Below are positions 9,590-17,919 of a DNA stretch of 64,000 bases, in pieces. The DNA lies in the NCBI RefSeq assembly GCF_000971195.1, contig NZ_BBLZ01000001.1, positions 600,667 through 664,666 of the forward strand. Direction: 5' to 3'. The translations under genes were made by a program, and so were the position numbers. Position 1 is the stretch's first letter. Each line of letters begins with the position of its first letter. This stretch comes from Demequina soli (GTDB lineage: Bacteria; Actinomycetota; Actinomycetes; Actinomycetales; Demequinaceae). Below the pieces are notes generated by a model that was given only the letters and a program-made list of their open reading frames with translations, was not told the DNA's origin and made no database searches.

Positions 9590-10494
9590 GCGTCCACCTC
9601 GGCGTCCAGGCCCGCCGCCGCCCGCACGGCGTCGACGAGCCCCACGGTGGACGATGCGGGGAGCACCTCCCCGTAGCGCGCCGCCCACCGCTGCCGCTCG
9701 ACGGTGGCGGTCGCCATCCACGGCGTCACCCCCGCGTCGGCGACGGTCGCGGCGGCCTCCTCCATCTCCTCCGCGCGCCGCACCCCGTGCTGGAGCGAGC
9801 GGGACATGAAGTAGCCGGCGATCGCGTCCCAGTCGGCCTCGGGCAGGATGTTCGACAGCGAGTCGAGCACGTCGCGCTCGACGCCGTACGCGCGGGCCGC
9901 GAGCAGCGACTCCGACAGCAGCGCCTCGAGCCCCTTGACCACCACGGAGCGGCACAGCTTGGTCGCGGCGGCCACCCCGATCTCCTCCGAGCCCGCGGTC
10001 GCCCCGACCAGCCCGTAGGACGGGGCGTCGACCAGGAACGATGCGGCGTGCGGCCCGCCGAGCAGGAACGGCGAGGCGAGGCGGCGCGGCTCGATGGGCG
10101 ACATCAGCGCCGCCTCGACGTAGCGCCCACCCGAGGCCTCGACCGCCGCGCCGGCCTCGCGCTTGTGGCCCGGCGAGCTCGAGTTGAGGTCCACGAACCA
10201 CGCGCCAGGCGCGAGCCCCACGGCGGCGGACGATGCGGCGGCCACGGAGTTCATGGCCGTCACCGCGGACACCACGAGGGTCGCGCCCGCGACGGCCTCG
10301 ACCGCCGAGGCCGCCGGCGTCACGCCCAGGGCGCGGGCGTTCGCCGACGCGCGCGACGCATCGTCCCCGAAGGCCGTGTCCCACGCCGCGATCTCCGTGA
10401 CGCCGAGCGCCCGCAGGTCCTCGACGAAGACCCGACCCACCTCGCCGAGCCCGATGAGGGCGACCCGCGGCGCGCCCGCCCCGGCGCCGGTCAT
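9586..10494 (-). CDS. NAD(P)-dependent dehydrogenase with DUF1932 C-terminal domain
   Basis: A 302-residue protein with an N-terminal Rossmann fold (VALIGLGEVGRVFVEDLRAL, residues about 9-28) and a helical C-terminal domain of the 6-phosphogluconate-dehydrogenase-like DUF1932 type (EALLSESLLAARAYGV region). VDLNSSSPGHKR matches the substrate-binding loop of beta-hydroxyacid dehydrogenases. It overlaps both neighbours by ATGA/GTGA. In an oxalomesaconate operon it may oxidise or reduce an intermediate such as the ring-cleavage semialdehyde; that role is inferred. Classic LigC belongs to a different (Gfo/Idh/MocA) family. Confidence 0.78.
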   Translation of the reverse strand: MTGAGAGAPRVALIGLGEVGRVFVEDLRALGVTEIAAWDTAFGDDASRASANARALGVTPAASAVEAVAGATLVVSAVTAMNSVAAASSAAVGLAPGAWFVDLNSSSPGHKREAGAAVEASGGRYVEAALMSPIEPRRLASPFLLGGPHAASFLVDAPSYGLVGATAGSEEIGVAAATKLCRSVVVKGLEALLSESLLAARAYGVERDVLDSLSNILPEADWDAIAGYFMSRSLQHGVRRAEEMEEAAATVADAGVTPWMATATVERQRWAARYGEVLPASSTVGLVDAVRAAAGLDAEVDA

Positions 10495-11510
10495 CGCCGC
10501 GCGTCCCCGCTGGGACGCTTCCCCAGCATCCCGGTGGGCCGGTAGACGCGGTCGTCCTGCCCCTCCATGGGCGGGGTGCCGTGCGTGTGGAACGTCTCGA
10601 TGGTGCCCAGCCCCCACGCCTGCCCGCGCCTGCGCTCGGGCTCCGTCCACGTCACCAGCGGCCAGTCGGGCGCGAGCACCAGGCGGGTGAGCGGGTTGCA
10701 CAGCTCGATGCGGTTGCCGCCCGGCTCGAACACGTAGAGGAAGAAGGTCTGCTGGATGGCGTGCTTGTGGGGGCCGGTCTCGATGTGGACGCCCTGGTCG
10801 AGGCACAGGTCGGCGGCGCGCAGGATCTCCTCCCGCGTGTCGGTGGCGAACGCGAGGTGGTGGAGGCGGCCCGAGCCGCCGGTCCAGTCCTCGGTGTAGA
10901 CCACGTCGTAGGACTTCTGCCCGAACGAGACCCACTGCGCGGCGATGCGGCCGTCGTCCATGCGGATCTGCTCGGTGGGGCGCGCGCCGAGGAGGTCGAC
11001 GTGGAACGACGACGCCTCGAGCGGGCGCGCGGCGAGGAAGTTGATGTGGTCGAAGCGGCGCACCCCGACGCCGCGGTTGGGCTTGGCCTGCGCCTGGTTC
11101 TTCAGCCCCGCGGCGAGGTTCTCGGGGGCCTCGTACCAGACGGTGTCGTAGTACAGCGCGATCTCGTGGCCGTCCGGGTCGGCGGTGACGAACGTGCGGC
11201 CGCGCCCGGCGACGCCGTCCTCCCACTCCCCGGTCCCGCCCGCGTCGAGGATCGCGGTGACGCGCGCCTCGAGGGCCTCCTCGCTGGCGGCGCGGAACGC
11301 GGTGCGCCGGATCCCGGCCTGCGGGGCCTGGCACGCGATGATCGAGCACTCCTCGTAGTCGTCGTACGCGCGCAGGAACGCCATGCCGTCGACGCGGCGC
11401 ACCTCGGTCATGCCGAGGATGTTCTCGAAGAACCACACGGTCGCGTCGAGGTCGGGCGTGTTCAGCATCGCGTAGCCGAGGTGGGCGATCCAGCCGCGGG
11501 GTGCGGGCAT
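10491..11510 (-). CDS. Two-domain extradiol ring-cleavage dioxygenase (VOC superfamily)
   Basis: A 339-residue protein with two glyoxalase-like (VOC) domains, at about residues 8-130 and 150-290. The C-terminal domain keeps the type I extradiol iron ligands: His in RRFDHINF, His in GRLHHLAF, and Glu in GGNRIELCNP. The ATG is preceded by AAGGAG. By operon position it should open the ring of the imported aromatic acid to feed the oxalomesaconate steps. Known protocatechuate and gallate 4,5-dioxygenases (LigAB, GalA/DesB) belong to the unrelated LigB family, so this would be a non-homologous replacement. The substrate is not readable from sequence. Confidence 0.82.
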   Translation of the reverse strand: MPAPRGWIAHLGYAMLNTPDLDATVWFFENILGMTEVRRVDGMAFLRAYDDYEECSIIACQAPQAGIRRTAFRAASEEALEARVTAILDAGGTGEWEDGVAGRGRTFVTADPDGHEIALYYDTVWYEAPENLAAGLKNQAQAKPNRGVGVRRFDHINFLAARPLEASSFHVDLLGARPTEQIRMDDGRIAAQWVSFGQKSYDVVYTEDWTGGSGRLHHLAFATDTREEILRAADLCLDQGVHIETGPHKHAIQQTFFLYVFEPGGNRIELCNPLTRLVLAPDWPLVTWTEPERRRGQAWGLGTIETFHTHGTPPMEGQDDRVYRPTGMLGKRPSGDARR

Positions 11511-11523
11511 CGTTGCTCCTTCG

Positions 11524-12576
11524 TCAGGGCCGGGGGAAGACCCGGCCGTCCATGATCATGCGGGCCGTCCGGACCACCCGCGCGGGCCCCACGCCGGTGC
11601 GGTCGCCCGCGGCGGGGTCGACGTGAAGGTCCAGGTAGCCGGTGGGGTGCTCGACGCGCAGGGGGGCGCCTGCGGCCGGCGCGACGGCGAGCCCGTCGGC
11701 GACCGTGCCGGGCACGCGCACCGCCGCGGCCACGGACGAGGCGCCGAGCACCCCGATGGCCTCGTGGACCCGGAACGGGATGAAGCTGCGCGTGCGGATC
11801 GCGCCGCCCGCGGCGGGCGCGGACACGAGCACGATCTTGGGCGTGGTGGTGGTCTCGGGGGTGCCGTCGATGCCCATGAGCGGGAACGCGGCGGCCCGGA
11901 TGCGCACGATGCGCTCCACCAGGGCGGCGTCCGCCTCGAGGTCGGCGGGCGCCTCCCCCCCGGACAGCCCCAGGTCGGCGGCGCGCACGAGCACGGACTT
12001 CATGCCGTTGTCGATGAGCGTGGCCTCGACCCCGTCGAGCACGTCGACGGGACGGCCGGTGGGCAGCAGCGCGCCGGACGATCCCTCGAGCGCGACCTCG
12101 ATGGGCGCCGCGGTGCCGGGCACCCCGGAGATCGCGGCGTCCCCCGCATAGGTCACCTCGCCGCCCGGGGTGCGGACGGTGAGGGCCGCGATCGCGCCCG
12201 TGTTGACCAGCCGCACGCGCACCTCGGTGGCGCCGTCGCGCGCCGGGACCAGCCCGCGGTCGATCGCGAACGGCGCGACCGCCGCGAGCATGTTGCCGCA
12301 CGTCTGCGAGGTCGAGACCACCGCATCGTCCACCACCACCTGGAGGAACAGGTAGTCGACGTCGGCCGTCGCGTCCGGCGACGGGCTCACGACGGCGACC
12401 TTGCTGGTGAGCGGGTGCGCCCCGCCCAGGCCGTCGATCTGGCGCACGTCGGGGCTGCCCATGATGCGCAGCAGCAGGCCGTCGCGCGCGGCGGGGTCGG
12501 CGGGCAGGTCGGAGGCGAGGAACACGGGGCCCTTCGAGGTGCCGCCGCGCATGAGCGCGCAGGGGATGCCGGTCAT
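11524..12576 (-). CDS. galD: 4-oxalomesaconate tautomerase (PrpF/GalD family)
   Basis: A 350-residue PrpF-family isomerase, predicted to interconvert keto and enol forms of oxalomesaconate. Family signatures are MRGGTSKGPVFLASDLP at the N-terminus, QIDGLGGAHPLTSKVAVV near residue 46, the catalytic-type STSQTCGNMLAAV near residue 85, and FRVHEAIGVLGA near 260. The ATG overlaps the aldolase stop by four bases. PrpF proteins of the methylcitrate cycle look similar; the LigJ and LigK partners favour GalD. Confidence 0.86.
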   Translation of the reverse strand: MTGIPCALMRGGTSKGPVFLASDLPADPAARDGLLLRIMGSPDVRQIDGLGGAHPLTSKVAVVSPSPDATADVDYLFLQVVVDDAVVSTSQTCGNMLAAVAPFAIDRGLVPARDGATEVRVRLVNTGAIAALTVRTPGGEVTYAGDAAISGVPGTAAPIEVALEGSSGALLPTGRPVDVLDGVEATLIDNGMKSVLVRAADLGLSGGEAPADLEADAALVERIVRIRAAAFPLMGIDGTPETTTTPKIVLVSAPAAGGAIRTRSFIPFRVHEAIGVLGASSVAAAVRVPGTVADGLAVAPAAGAPLRVEHPTGYLDLHVDPAAGDRTGVGPARVVRTARMIMDGRVFPRP

Positions 12577-13268
12577 GCGGGCCCGGCCTCGGGGTGGCGG
12601 CGGTAGGTCACCCCGAGCTCGGCGAGCACGGGGCGCATGCCGTAGCGGTCGAGCCCGAGCTCGCCCGCGAGGAACGCGTCCCGCGTGGCCTCCTCCTTGG
12701 CGAGGCGGGCGCGCGAGGCGTCCAGCGCATCGTCCGCCCGCGCGCGCGGGACCACCACGATGCCGTCGTCGTCGGCGACCAGGATGTCGCCCGCATCGAT
12801 GACCTGGCCGCCCACGATCACGGGCACGTTGACCGCGCCTGGCGTGTTCTTGACGGTGCCCATGACGTTGATGTGGCGCGCCCACACCGGGAAGCCCATG
12901 TCACGCAGCTCCTGCGTGTCGCGCACCCCGGCGTCGATGATCGCGCCGGCGACGCCGCGGCGCTGCAGGCCCGTCGCGAACAGCTCGCCGAACATGCCGT
13001 GCGAGGACGGCTCGCGGGTGGTGACGACGAGGATGTCGCCGGGCCCGCACTGCTCGATCGCCGCGTGGATCATGAGGTTGTCGCCGGGCCAGCTCATCAC
13101 CGTGACCGCCGTGCCCGCGAGGCGCGCCCCCTGCTGGATGGGGCGCAGGTCGGAGATCTGGCCGGTGCGGCCCATCGCCTCGTGCACCGTCGCGGCGCCG
13201 ATGCGCGAGAACGCGTCGACGGTCGCGCGCGGCGGCCGCGGCGGGTCGGTGAGGATCACCGTCTCCAT
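12573..13268 (-). CDS. ligK: 4-carboxy-4-hydroxy-2-oxoadipate aldolase / oxaloacetate decarboxylase (LigK/GalC)
   Basis: A 231-residue RraA-fold class II aldolase, expected to split 4-carboxy-4-hydroxy-2-oxoadipate into pyruvate and oxaloacetate. Signatures are IGAATVHEAMGRTG near residue 25, GDILVVTTREPSSHGMFGELFATGLQRRGVAG, and IIDAGVRDTQEL with the metal-region Asp. VVADDDGIVVVPR is near residue 170. RraA proper lacks these substrate-pocket residues and is usually shorter. One base separates it from the upstream ABC ATPase gene, and ATGA overlap links it to the tautomerase. Confidence 0.88.
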   Translation of the reverse strand: METVILTDPPRPPRATVDAFSRIGAATVHEAMGRTGQISDLRPIQQGARLAGTAVTVMSWPGDNLMIHAAIEQCGPGDILVVTTREPSSHGMFGELFATGLQRRGVAGAIIDAGVRDTQELRDMGFPVWARHINVMGTVKNTPGAVNVPVIVGGQVIDAGDILVADDDGIVVVPRARADDALDASRARLAKEEATRDAFLAGELGLDRYGMRPVLAELGVTYRRHPEAGPA

Positions 13269-13269
13269 G

Positions 13270-14148
13270 TCAGGCGCCCCCGCCGGGCAGGGGCGCGTCG
13301 GGCCGGTCGCCGCGCTTGGCGCGCTGGATGAGCGCGTAGACGTGGCCGCGCAGCTCGCCGAAGCGCGCGTCGGAGCGGGTGGTGAGCTGGTCGCGCTTGG
13401 CGGGCAGGTCCACGCGCACGTCCTCCATGAGCACGGTCGGGCGGTTCGACAGGACGATGACGCGCTCGCCCAGGTAGACGGCCTCGTCGATGTCGTGGGT
13501 GACGAAGAGCACGGTGACGCCGAGGCGCTTCCACAGGGAGCGCACCAGGTCCTCGAGCTCGGCGCGGGTCTGCGCGTCGACCGCCGCGAACGGCTCGTCC
13601 ATGAGGAGCACGGTGGGCTCGTACGCGATCGCGCGGGCGATCGCGACGCGCTGCTGCATGCCGCCGGACAGCTGCCACGGGTGCTGGTCGGCGGCCTCGG
13701 TGAGGCCCACCTCCTCGAGCGCCGTGAGCGCCTTGGCGCGCCGCTCCACCTTGCCCAGGCCCTTCTCCTTGAGGGGCAGCTCGACGTTCTGGCGCACCGT
13801 CATCCACGGGAACAGCGAGCGGCCGTACTCCTGGAACACGACCGCCATGCCCTGAGGCGGGCCCGTCACGGTCGCGCCGTCGAGGACCACCTCGCCGGAG
13901 GTGAGCTCGAGCAGGCCCGCGATCGAGCGCAGCAGGGTGGTCTTGCCGGCGCCCGAGGGACCCACGACGCACACGAGCTCGCCCTTGCGGATCGAGAAGT
14001 CGAGGCGGCGGATCGCCTCGACCTGGGGGCGCCCGGGGGTGTCGTACGTCTTCTGGACGCCGCGCAGGTCCAGGGCGACCGCATCGTCCCGCGCGGGGGT
14101 CTCCCGCTCGGGTCGGAGCGAGGTCAGGGGGGCCTTCAGGATGGACAT
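13270..14148 (-). CDS. NitT/TauT-type ABC transporter ATP-binding protein
   Basis: A 292-residue ATPase with Walker A VGPSGAGKTTLL, Q-loop VVFQEYGRSLFPW, signature LSGGMQQRVAIARA, Walker B VLLMDEPFAAVD and the switch His in VLFVTHDIDEA. It closes an importer whose permeases and binding protein lie directly upstream, with no gap. Family: SsuB/TauB/NrtD-like. A C-terminal stretch after residue 250 (RFGELRGHVYALIQRAKRG) is typical of this branch. The imported substrate is probably the aromatic acid degraded by the downstream genes. Confidence 0.93.
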   Translation of the reverse strand: MSILKAPLTSLRPERETPARDDAVALDLRGVQKTYDTPGRPQVEAIRRLDFSIRKGELVCVVGPSGAGKTTLLRSIAGLLELTSGEVVLDGATVTGPPQGMAVVFQEYGRSLFPWMTVRQNVELPLKEKGLGKVERRAKALTALEEVGLTEAADQHPWQLSGGMQQRVAIARAIAYEPTVLLMDEPFAAVDAQTRAELEDLVRSLWKRLGVTVLFVTHDIDEAVYLGERVIVLSNRPTVLMEDVRVDLPAKRDQLTTRSDARFGELRGHVYALIQRAKRGDRPDAPLPGGGA

Positions 14149-14934
14149 CTACTCTCCTCGCTCGATCTGACGCTGCCCCTGGTACCAGGCGAGCATCCGG
14201 TTCTCGACGGCGCGGAAGAGCGCCGCCAGCACGACTCCGATGAGGCCGAGCACGATGATGCCGGTCCACATCTGGGGGATGGCGAAGCTCCTCTGGAACT
14301 GCACGATCGCGGCGCCGAGGCCGCGGTTGGCCCCGAACAGCTCCGAGATCACCATGAGGATCACGCCGATGGACAGGGCCTGGCGGGCGCCCGCGAAGAT
14401 GCGGGGGCTCGCGCCGGGCAGGACCACGAACGTCAGGCGGCGCCACGTGCTCAGCCGGTAGCTGCGCGCCGTGTCGGTGAGGGTCGGCTCGAGGCCGCGC
14501 ACCCCCTCGACCGTGTTGAGCAGGATGGGCCACAGGCAGCCGAGCGCGATGGTGAGGACCTTGCCGAGCGAGCCGGTGTAGCCCGCGAACAGGGCGATGA
14601 TCGGCACCATCACGGGCGGCGGGATGGCCCGGAAGAACTCGAGGACGGGCTCGGACAGCGCACGCAGGCGGGGCATGAGACCGATCGCGGTGCCGAGCAC
14701 GATGCCGACGATCACCGCGAGCGCGTAGCCGATGGCGAGCCGCGTGAGGCTGGGCACCACGTCGCCGACGAAGCGGTCCCACGTCCACGTGGTGGGGAAC
14801 GTCTGGATGATCTTCTGCAGCGGCGGCCAGAACGGGCTGGTCGAGTCCGCGGACGCGACCCACCAGGCGGCGAGCAGGACGATCGGCAGGCCGAGCGCGA
14901 TGGCGGCGCGGCGGGCCAGGGCGACGATGCTCAT
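14149..14934 (-). CDS. NitT/TauT-type ABC transporter permease 2
   Basis: A 261-residue inner-membrane permease starting MSIVALARRAAIALG. The EAA-type cytoplasmic loop is LEPTLTDTARSYRLSTWRRLTFVVLPGASPRIFAGARQAL (key residues T-A-R-S, P-G-A-S-P). Six hydrophobic segments are visible. Its ATG overlaps the stop of permease 1 (ATGA), and its stop abuts the ATPase start. The two permeases probably form a heterodimer. Confidence 0.9.
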   Translation of the reverse strand: MSIVALARRAAIALGLPIVLLAAWWVASADSTSPFWPPLQKIIQTFPTTWTWDRFVGDVVPSLTRLAIGYALAVIVGIVLGTAIGLMPRLRALSEPVLEFFRAIPPPVMVPIIALFAGYTGSLGKVLTIALGCLWPILLNTVEGVRGLEPTLTDTARSYRLSTWRRLTFVVLPGASPRIFAGARQALSIGVILMVISELFGANRGLGAAIVQFQRSFAIPQMWTGIIVLGLIGVVLAALFRAVENRMLAWYQGQRQIERGE

Positions 14935-15767
14935 GCGGCCTCGCTCCTCACGGACGGGTGCCACCACAGGGCCTTGCGCTCGACCACGCGGGCGAGCAGG
15001 TTGACCGCGACGCCGATGAGGCCGACCACGATGACGAGCGCGTAGGTCTCGGCGACGGCGCCGGAGCTCTGGGCGACGCCGATGTCGCGGCCGAGGCCGG
15101 GGACGCCGATGACGAGCTCGGCGGTGATCTCGAGGATGAGCGCGACGGCCGCCGCGAGGCGGAACGCGGTCATGATGTACGGCAGCGCGGTCGGGTAGAT
15201 GACGCTGCGGGCGACGCGCAGCGGCCCGAAGCGGTACGAGCGCGCGGTGTCCCGCGCGACCGGGTCCACGTCCGCGACGCCGTAGAGCACCTGGACCAGC
15301 ACCTGCCAGAACGCCGCGTAGAGCACGAGCAGGAACGCCGACGCCGGCTTGGTGCCGTACATGAGCACCACGAGCGGGATGAGCGCGACCGACGGGATGG
15401 GGCGCAGGAACTCGATGGTGGAGCGCGTCACGGCCCGCAGCCACGGCAGGCTGCCGATGACGAAGCCGGCGAGGATGCCGAGCGCCATCGCGGCGCCGAG
15501 GCCCACGGCCCAGCCGCGCACGGTCAGCCACAGGGACTGCCAGAAGTCGGCCTCGCCGAGCAGCTGGAACAGCTTCGCGTACATCTCGCTGACCGGGGGA
15601 AGGAAGGCGGGGTTGACGATGCCGGTGCGGGAGAGCGTCTCCGCTCCGACCAGGACGATCGCGACCCCGAGGACGCCGAGCCAGGCGTCCGGGCGGCGCC
15701 GGCCGCGCCGCGCGCGGGGGGTGCCGCGTGTCGCGGCGGGTGCCAGCGTGGCTGGGCTCGAGCTCAC
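14931..15767 (-). CDS. NitT/TauT-type ABC transporter permease 1
   Basis: A 278-residue permease with a basic N-terminal extension (GTPRARRGRRRPDAWLG) and about six membrane segments. The EAA loop reads DPVARDTARSYRFGPLRVARSV followed by YPTALPYIMTAFRLA. It sits after the binding-protein gene, separated by 73 bases that contain a strong hairpin, and overlaps permease 2 by four bases. Confidence 0.9.
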   Translation of the reverse strand: MSSSPATLAPAATRGTPRARRGRRRPDAWLGVLGVAIVLVGAETLSRTGIVNPAFLPPVSEMYAKLFQLLGEADFWQSLWLTVRGWAVGLGAAMALGILAGFVIGSLPWLRAVTRSTIEFLRPIPSVALIPLVVLMYGTKPASAFLLVLYAAFWQVLVQVLYGVADVDPVARDTARSYRFGPLRVARSVIYPTALPYIMTAFRLAAAVALILEITAELVIGVPGLGRDIGVAQSSGAVAETYALVIVVGLIGVAVNLLARVVERKALWWHPSVRSEAA

Positions 15768-15803
15768 GGGTGCTCCGAATCTTCGTCGATTCCAGGGGGT
15801 GGT

Positions 15804-15835
15804 GCCGGGGCCGCGGCTCGCGCCGCGGCCCCGGC
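15804..15835. other. Perfect 14-bp hairpin between binding-protein and permease genes
   Basis: Arms 15804-15817 and 15822-15835 are perfectly complementary GC-only sequences with a TCGC loop. It begins 6 bases beyond the stop of the solute-binding-protein gene and lies before the permease start. Such intra-operon hairpins often cause partial termination or protect the 3' end, so that the binding protein is made in excess over the membrane subunits; that function here is inferred. Confidence 0.7.
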
Positions 15836-15840
15836 CGGGA

Positions 15841-16863
15841 TCACTTGAGCGCCGACAGGTCGGGCACCTCGGTGAGGAAGCCGTCGGTGACGGCCAGCTG
15901 GGCGAGCAGGTCGACGCTGTTGGAGTCGATCGTGCTGGGCCACTTGGGCAGGACGACCGCCTGCTGCGTGGCCTCGTCCATGCTCGTGTAGGTCGCGAGC
16001 ACCGCCCGGACGGCGTCGGGGTTGGAATTCGCGTAGTCGAGCGACTTCTCCATGGCCGCCTTGAAGGCGTCCACGACCGCGGGGTCCGACGACGCGTAGT
16101 CGGCGGACGTGAAGTACTCGGCGATCATGAGGTTGGGGTCCGTCAGCGCGTAGTTCGAGCCGAGGTTGGTGAGGTCCTGGCCCGTGCCGACGGTGAGGAA
16201 CGGCTCGACGACCTGGCCGGCGTCGACGTCGCCCGACACGATCGCGGGGACGATGTCGGGGAACGCGAGCTCGACGTAGGTGATGGTCGACGGGTCGCCG
16301 CCCGCGTCGGTGACGGCCTTGTTGATGGTCGACGTGTTGATGTTGTTGAGCGTGTTGACGGCGACCTTCTTGCCCTCGAGGTCCTTGTAGCCCGAGATGC
16401 CGGAGTCCGCCTTGACGAGCACGCCGCCGAAGTCCTTCATCTCGTCGCCCGTCGTGGACACGCCGGGCGCGACCGCCTGGATCCCGAGGGCGTTGGACTG
16501 GGCGAGGATCAGGGACGTCGTGTTGCTGAAGCCGAACTGGAACTGGCCGCTCACCACGCCGGGGACGATCGCCGCGCCGCCCTGGGCGAGCTCGAGGGTG
16601 ACGTTGAGGCCCTCGTCGGTGAAGAAGCCCTCCTGCACGCCGAGGTAGATGGGCGCCACGTCGAGGATGGGGATGACGCCGACCGTGATGTCGGTGGGCT
16701 CCATCATCGCGCCGGACGAGGCCGACTCGCTGGGCATGGAGCCGGACGACGACTCCGTGGTGCTCGGGCTGTCCGAGCTGCACGCGGCGAGCGCGAGGAC
16801 GCTCACCGCGGCCATCGAGCCGAGCGCGGCACGCAGCCGAGCGGACGGGGACTTGATCTGCAT
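15841..16863 (-). CDS. ABC transporter substrate-binding lipoprotein (NMT1/THI5-like)
   Basis: A 340-residue lipoprotein: MQIKSPSARLRAALGSMAAV, then lipobox LALAAC, with Cys near residue 26, followed by a Ser/Thr-rich linker. The mature part has the NMT1/SsuA-type fold pattern (VGVIPILDVAPIYLGVQEGFF, then VALAFP-type lobes). The frame stays open upstream, but this ATG has AAGGAGGA at the right distance and starts a proper signal peptide. First gene of the nine-gene operon; the promoter and GntR operator lie just upstream. Confidence 0.92.
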   Translation of the reverse strand: MQIKSPSARLRAALGSMAAVSVLALAACSSDSPSTTESSSGSMPSESASSGAMMEPTDITVGVIPILDVAPIYLGVQEGFFTDEGLNVTLELAQGGAAIVPGVVSGQFQFGFSNTTSLILAQSNALGIQAVAPGVSTTGDEMKDFGGVLVKADSGISGYKDLEGKKVAVNTLNNINTSTINKAVTDAGGDPSTITYVELAFPDIVPAIVSGDVDAGQVVEPFLTVGTGQDLTNLGSNYALTDPNLMIAEYFTSADYASSDPAVVDAFKAAMEKSLDYANSNPDAVRAVLATYTSMDEATQQAVVLPKWPSTIDSNSVDLLAQLAVTDGFLTEVPDLSALK

Positions 16864-16920
16864 GGACTCCTCCTTGAGACCTGCACCCTCACCCTTGAAG
16901 GTGCCGCACGGCCACCGTAG

Positions 16921-16950
16921 CAAGATTGTTGACAATCTTGTAGACGATAT
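16921..16950. promoter_or_regulatory. Operator(s) of the GntR regulator upstream of the catabolic operon
   Basis: 16921-16940 is a near-perfect palindrome: CAAGATTGT, two bases, ACAATCTTG. It contains ATTGTTGACAAT, one base different from ATTGTCGACAAT found before the regulator gene. A weaker third copy, TTGTAGACGAT, overlaps it on the right (from 16938). The sites lie about 60-85 bases before the binding-protein start, in the only AT-rich stretch of the region, so they probably overlap the promoter. Confidence 0.75.
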
Positions 16951-16995
16951 TGGCAACTTTTCGGTCACGATGCGCGCGGCCGGCCCGCGCGGGCC

Positions 16996-17622
16996 TCACC
17001 CGATGCCGCGGAGGGCCTCGATCACCGACCCGATGTGCGCCCTCATCGCCGCCTCGGCACCGTCGGGGTCGCGCCCGACCACGGCGTCGATGATCGCCTG
17101 GTGCTGGTGGACCGACACCTTCGAGCGGCCCGGCACGCGCGACAGCGCGAACTGGTGGCGGACCATCTGGCCGTGGAGCTGGGCGATGATGCCGCTGGCC
17201 TTCTCGTGGCGCGCGATGTCGCGCAGCGAGGAGTGCAGGCGCGCGTTGAGGTCGCTGTAGAGCGCGAGCTCCCCCGCCGCCACCGCGTCGTGCATCTGGC
17301 GCCCGATCGCCTCGAGCCCCGTCGCCTCCTCGTCGCTCACCCGCTCGGCGGCGCGGCGCGCGATGAGCCCCTCGACCACCTGGCGGACCTCGGTGATCTC
17401 GCACGCCTCCTCAAGCGATATCTCGCGGATGCGGGCGCCGACGTTGCGTTGCCTCTCGACCAGGCCGTCGGCCTCGAGCGCCTGCAGCGCGGCGCGGATC
17501 GCGAAGCGGCTCGCGTCGAACGCCTCGCAGAGGTCACTCTCGACCAGGCGCTGCCGGGGCGCGAACTCGCCGCGCAGGATCGCGGCCCTCAGCTCGTCCA
17601 GCACGCGGGGATCGGCGGCCAT
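16996..17622 (-). CDS. GntR-family regulator with FCD ligand domain
   Basis: A 208-residue regulator. Residues about 5-70 form the winged helix (VLDELRAAILRGEFAPRQRLVESDLCEAF then FAIRAALQALEADGLVERQRNVGARI). Residues 80-205 form the all-helical FCD domain; metal/ligand-type His residues are visible in LNARLHSSLRD and VSVHQHQAIIDAV. ATG at 17622 is chosen over longer options because GGAGGGAGGG precedes it. The same palindrome stands before this gene and before the catabolic operon, so it probably represses both until an aromatic ligand binds. Confidence 0.9.
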   Translation of the reverse strand: MAADPRVLDELRAAILRGEFAPRQRLVESDLCEAFDASRFAIRAALQALEADGLVERQRNVGARIREISLEEACEITEVRQVVEGLIARRAAERVSDEEATGLEAIGRQMHDAVAAGELALYSDLNARLHSSLRDIARHEKASGIIAQLHGQMVRHQFALSRVPGRSKVSVHQHQAIIDAVVGRDPDGAEAAMRAHIGSVIEALRGIG

Positions 17623-17672
17623 GAACCCTCCCTCCGGCGCGACGGCCACACTGCCTCGCGCACGACCAACAA

Positions 17673-17686
17673 TATTGTCGACAATA
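17673..17686. promoter_or_regulatory. GntR autoregulatory operator
   Basis: A perfect 14-bp palindrome, TATTGTCGACAATA, lies 51 bases before the regulator start. Its core matches the operator before the binding-protein gene. Even-length palindromes of this type are known for FCD-type GntR proteins. Confidence 0.75.
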
Positions 17687-17714
17687 CAGGCACGGACGCG
17701 GAGACCGGCGTGGC

Positions 17715-17787
17715 GCGCGCCGCATGGGCCAGCTGTCTCCGCGCGCCGCGTGCGCCAGCTGTCTCCGCGCGCCGCATGCGCCTCTCC
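17715..17787. repeat. 26-bp tandem repeat (two full units and a partial)
   Basis: Units at 17715-17740 and 17741-17766 differ at two positions, and a truncated third unit from 17767 merges into the left arm of family A copy 2. Each unit begins GCGCGCCGC and ends CAGCTGTCTCC. Short tandem duplications also touch family A copies 3 and 4. Confidence 0.85.
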
Positions 17788-17884
17788 ACACATCGCGCGG
17801 GATGAATCGTGTCAACTCTGCAACTCGCGCCATGAACCCCGAGAAGAGCGGTCCCCGATGCAGATCGTGTGTGGAGAGGCACAT
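17776..17884 (+). repeat. Family A element, copy 2 (core 17786-17874)
   Basis: An 89-bp core between CCACAC and GTGTGG, about 80% identical to copy 1. The arms ATGCGCCTCTCCACAC and GTGTGGAGAGGCACAT pair with one mismatch. The core begins 46 bases beyond the stop of the ROK gene in its direction of transcription. Confidence 0.85.
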
Positions 17885-17919
17885 CGGGGCCAGGGTCAGG
17901 GACGGGACGCGCGGCGCGG

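Noticed and set aside
17623-17793. An N-terminal extension of the GntR regulator
   Set aside because: It would read through its own operator palindrome and the 26-bp tandem repeat, and the internal ATG has a strong ribosome-binding site.
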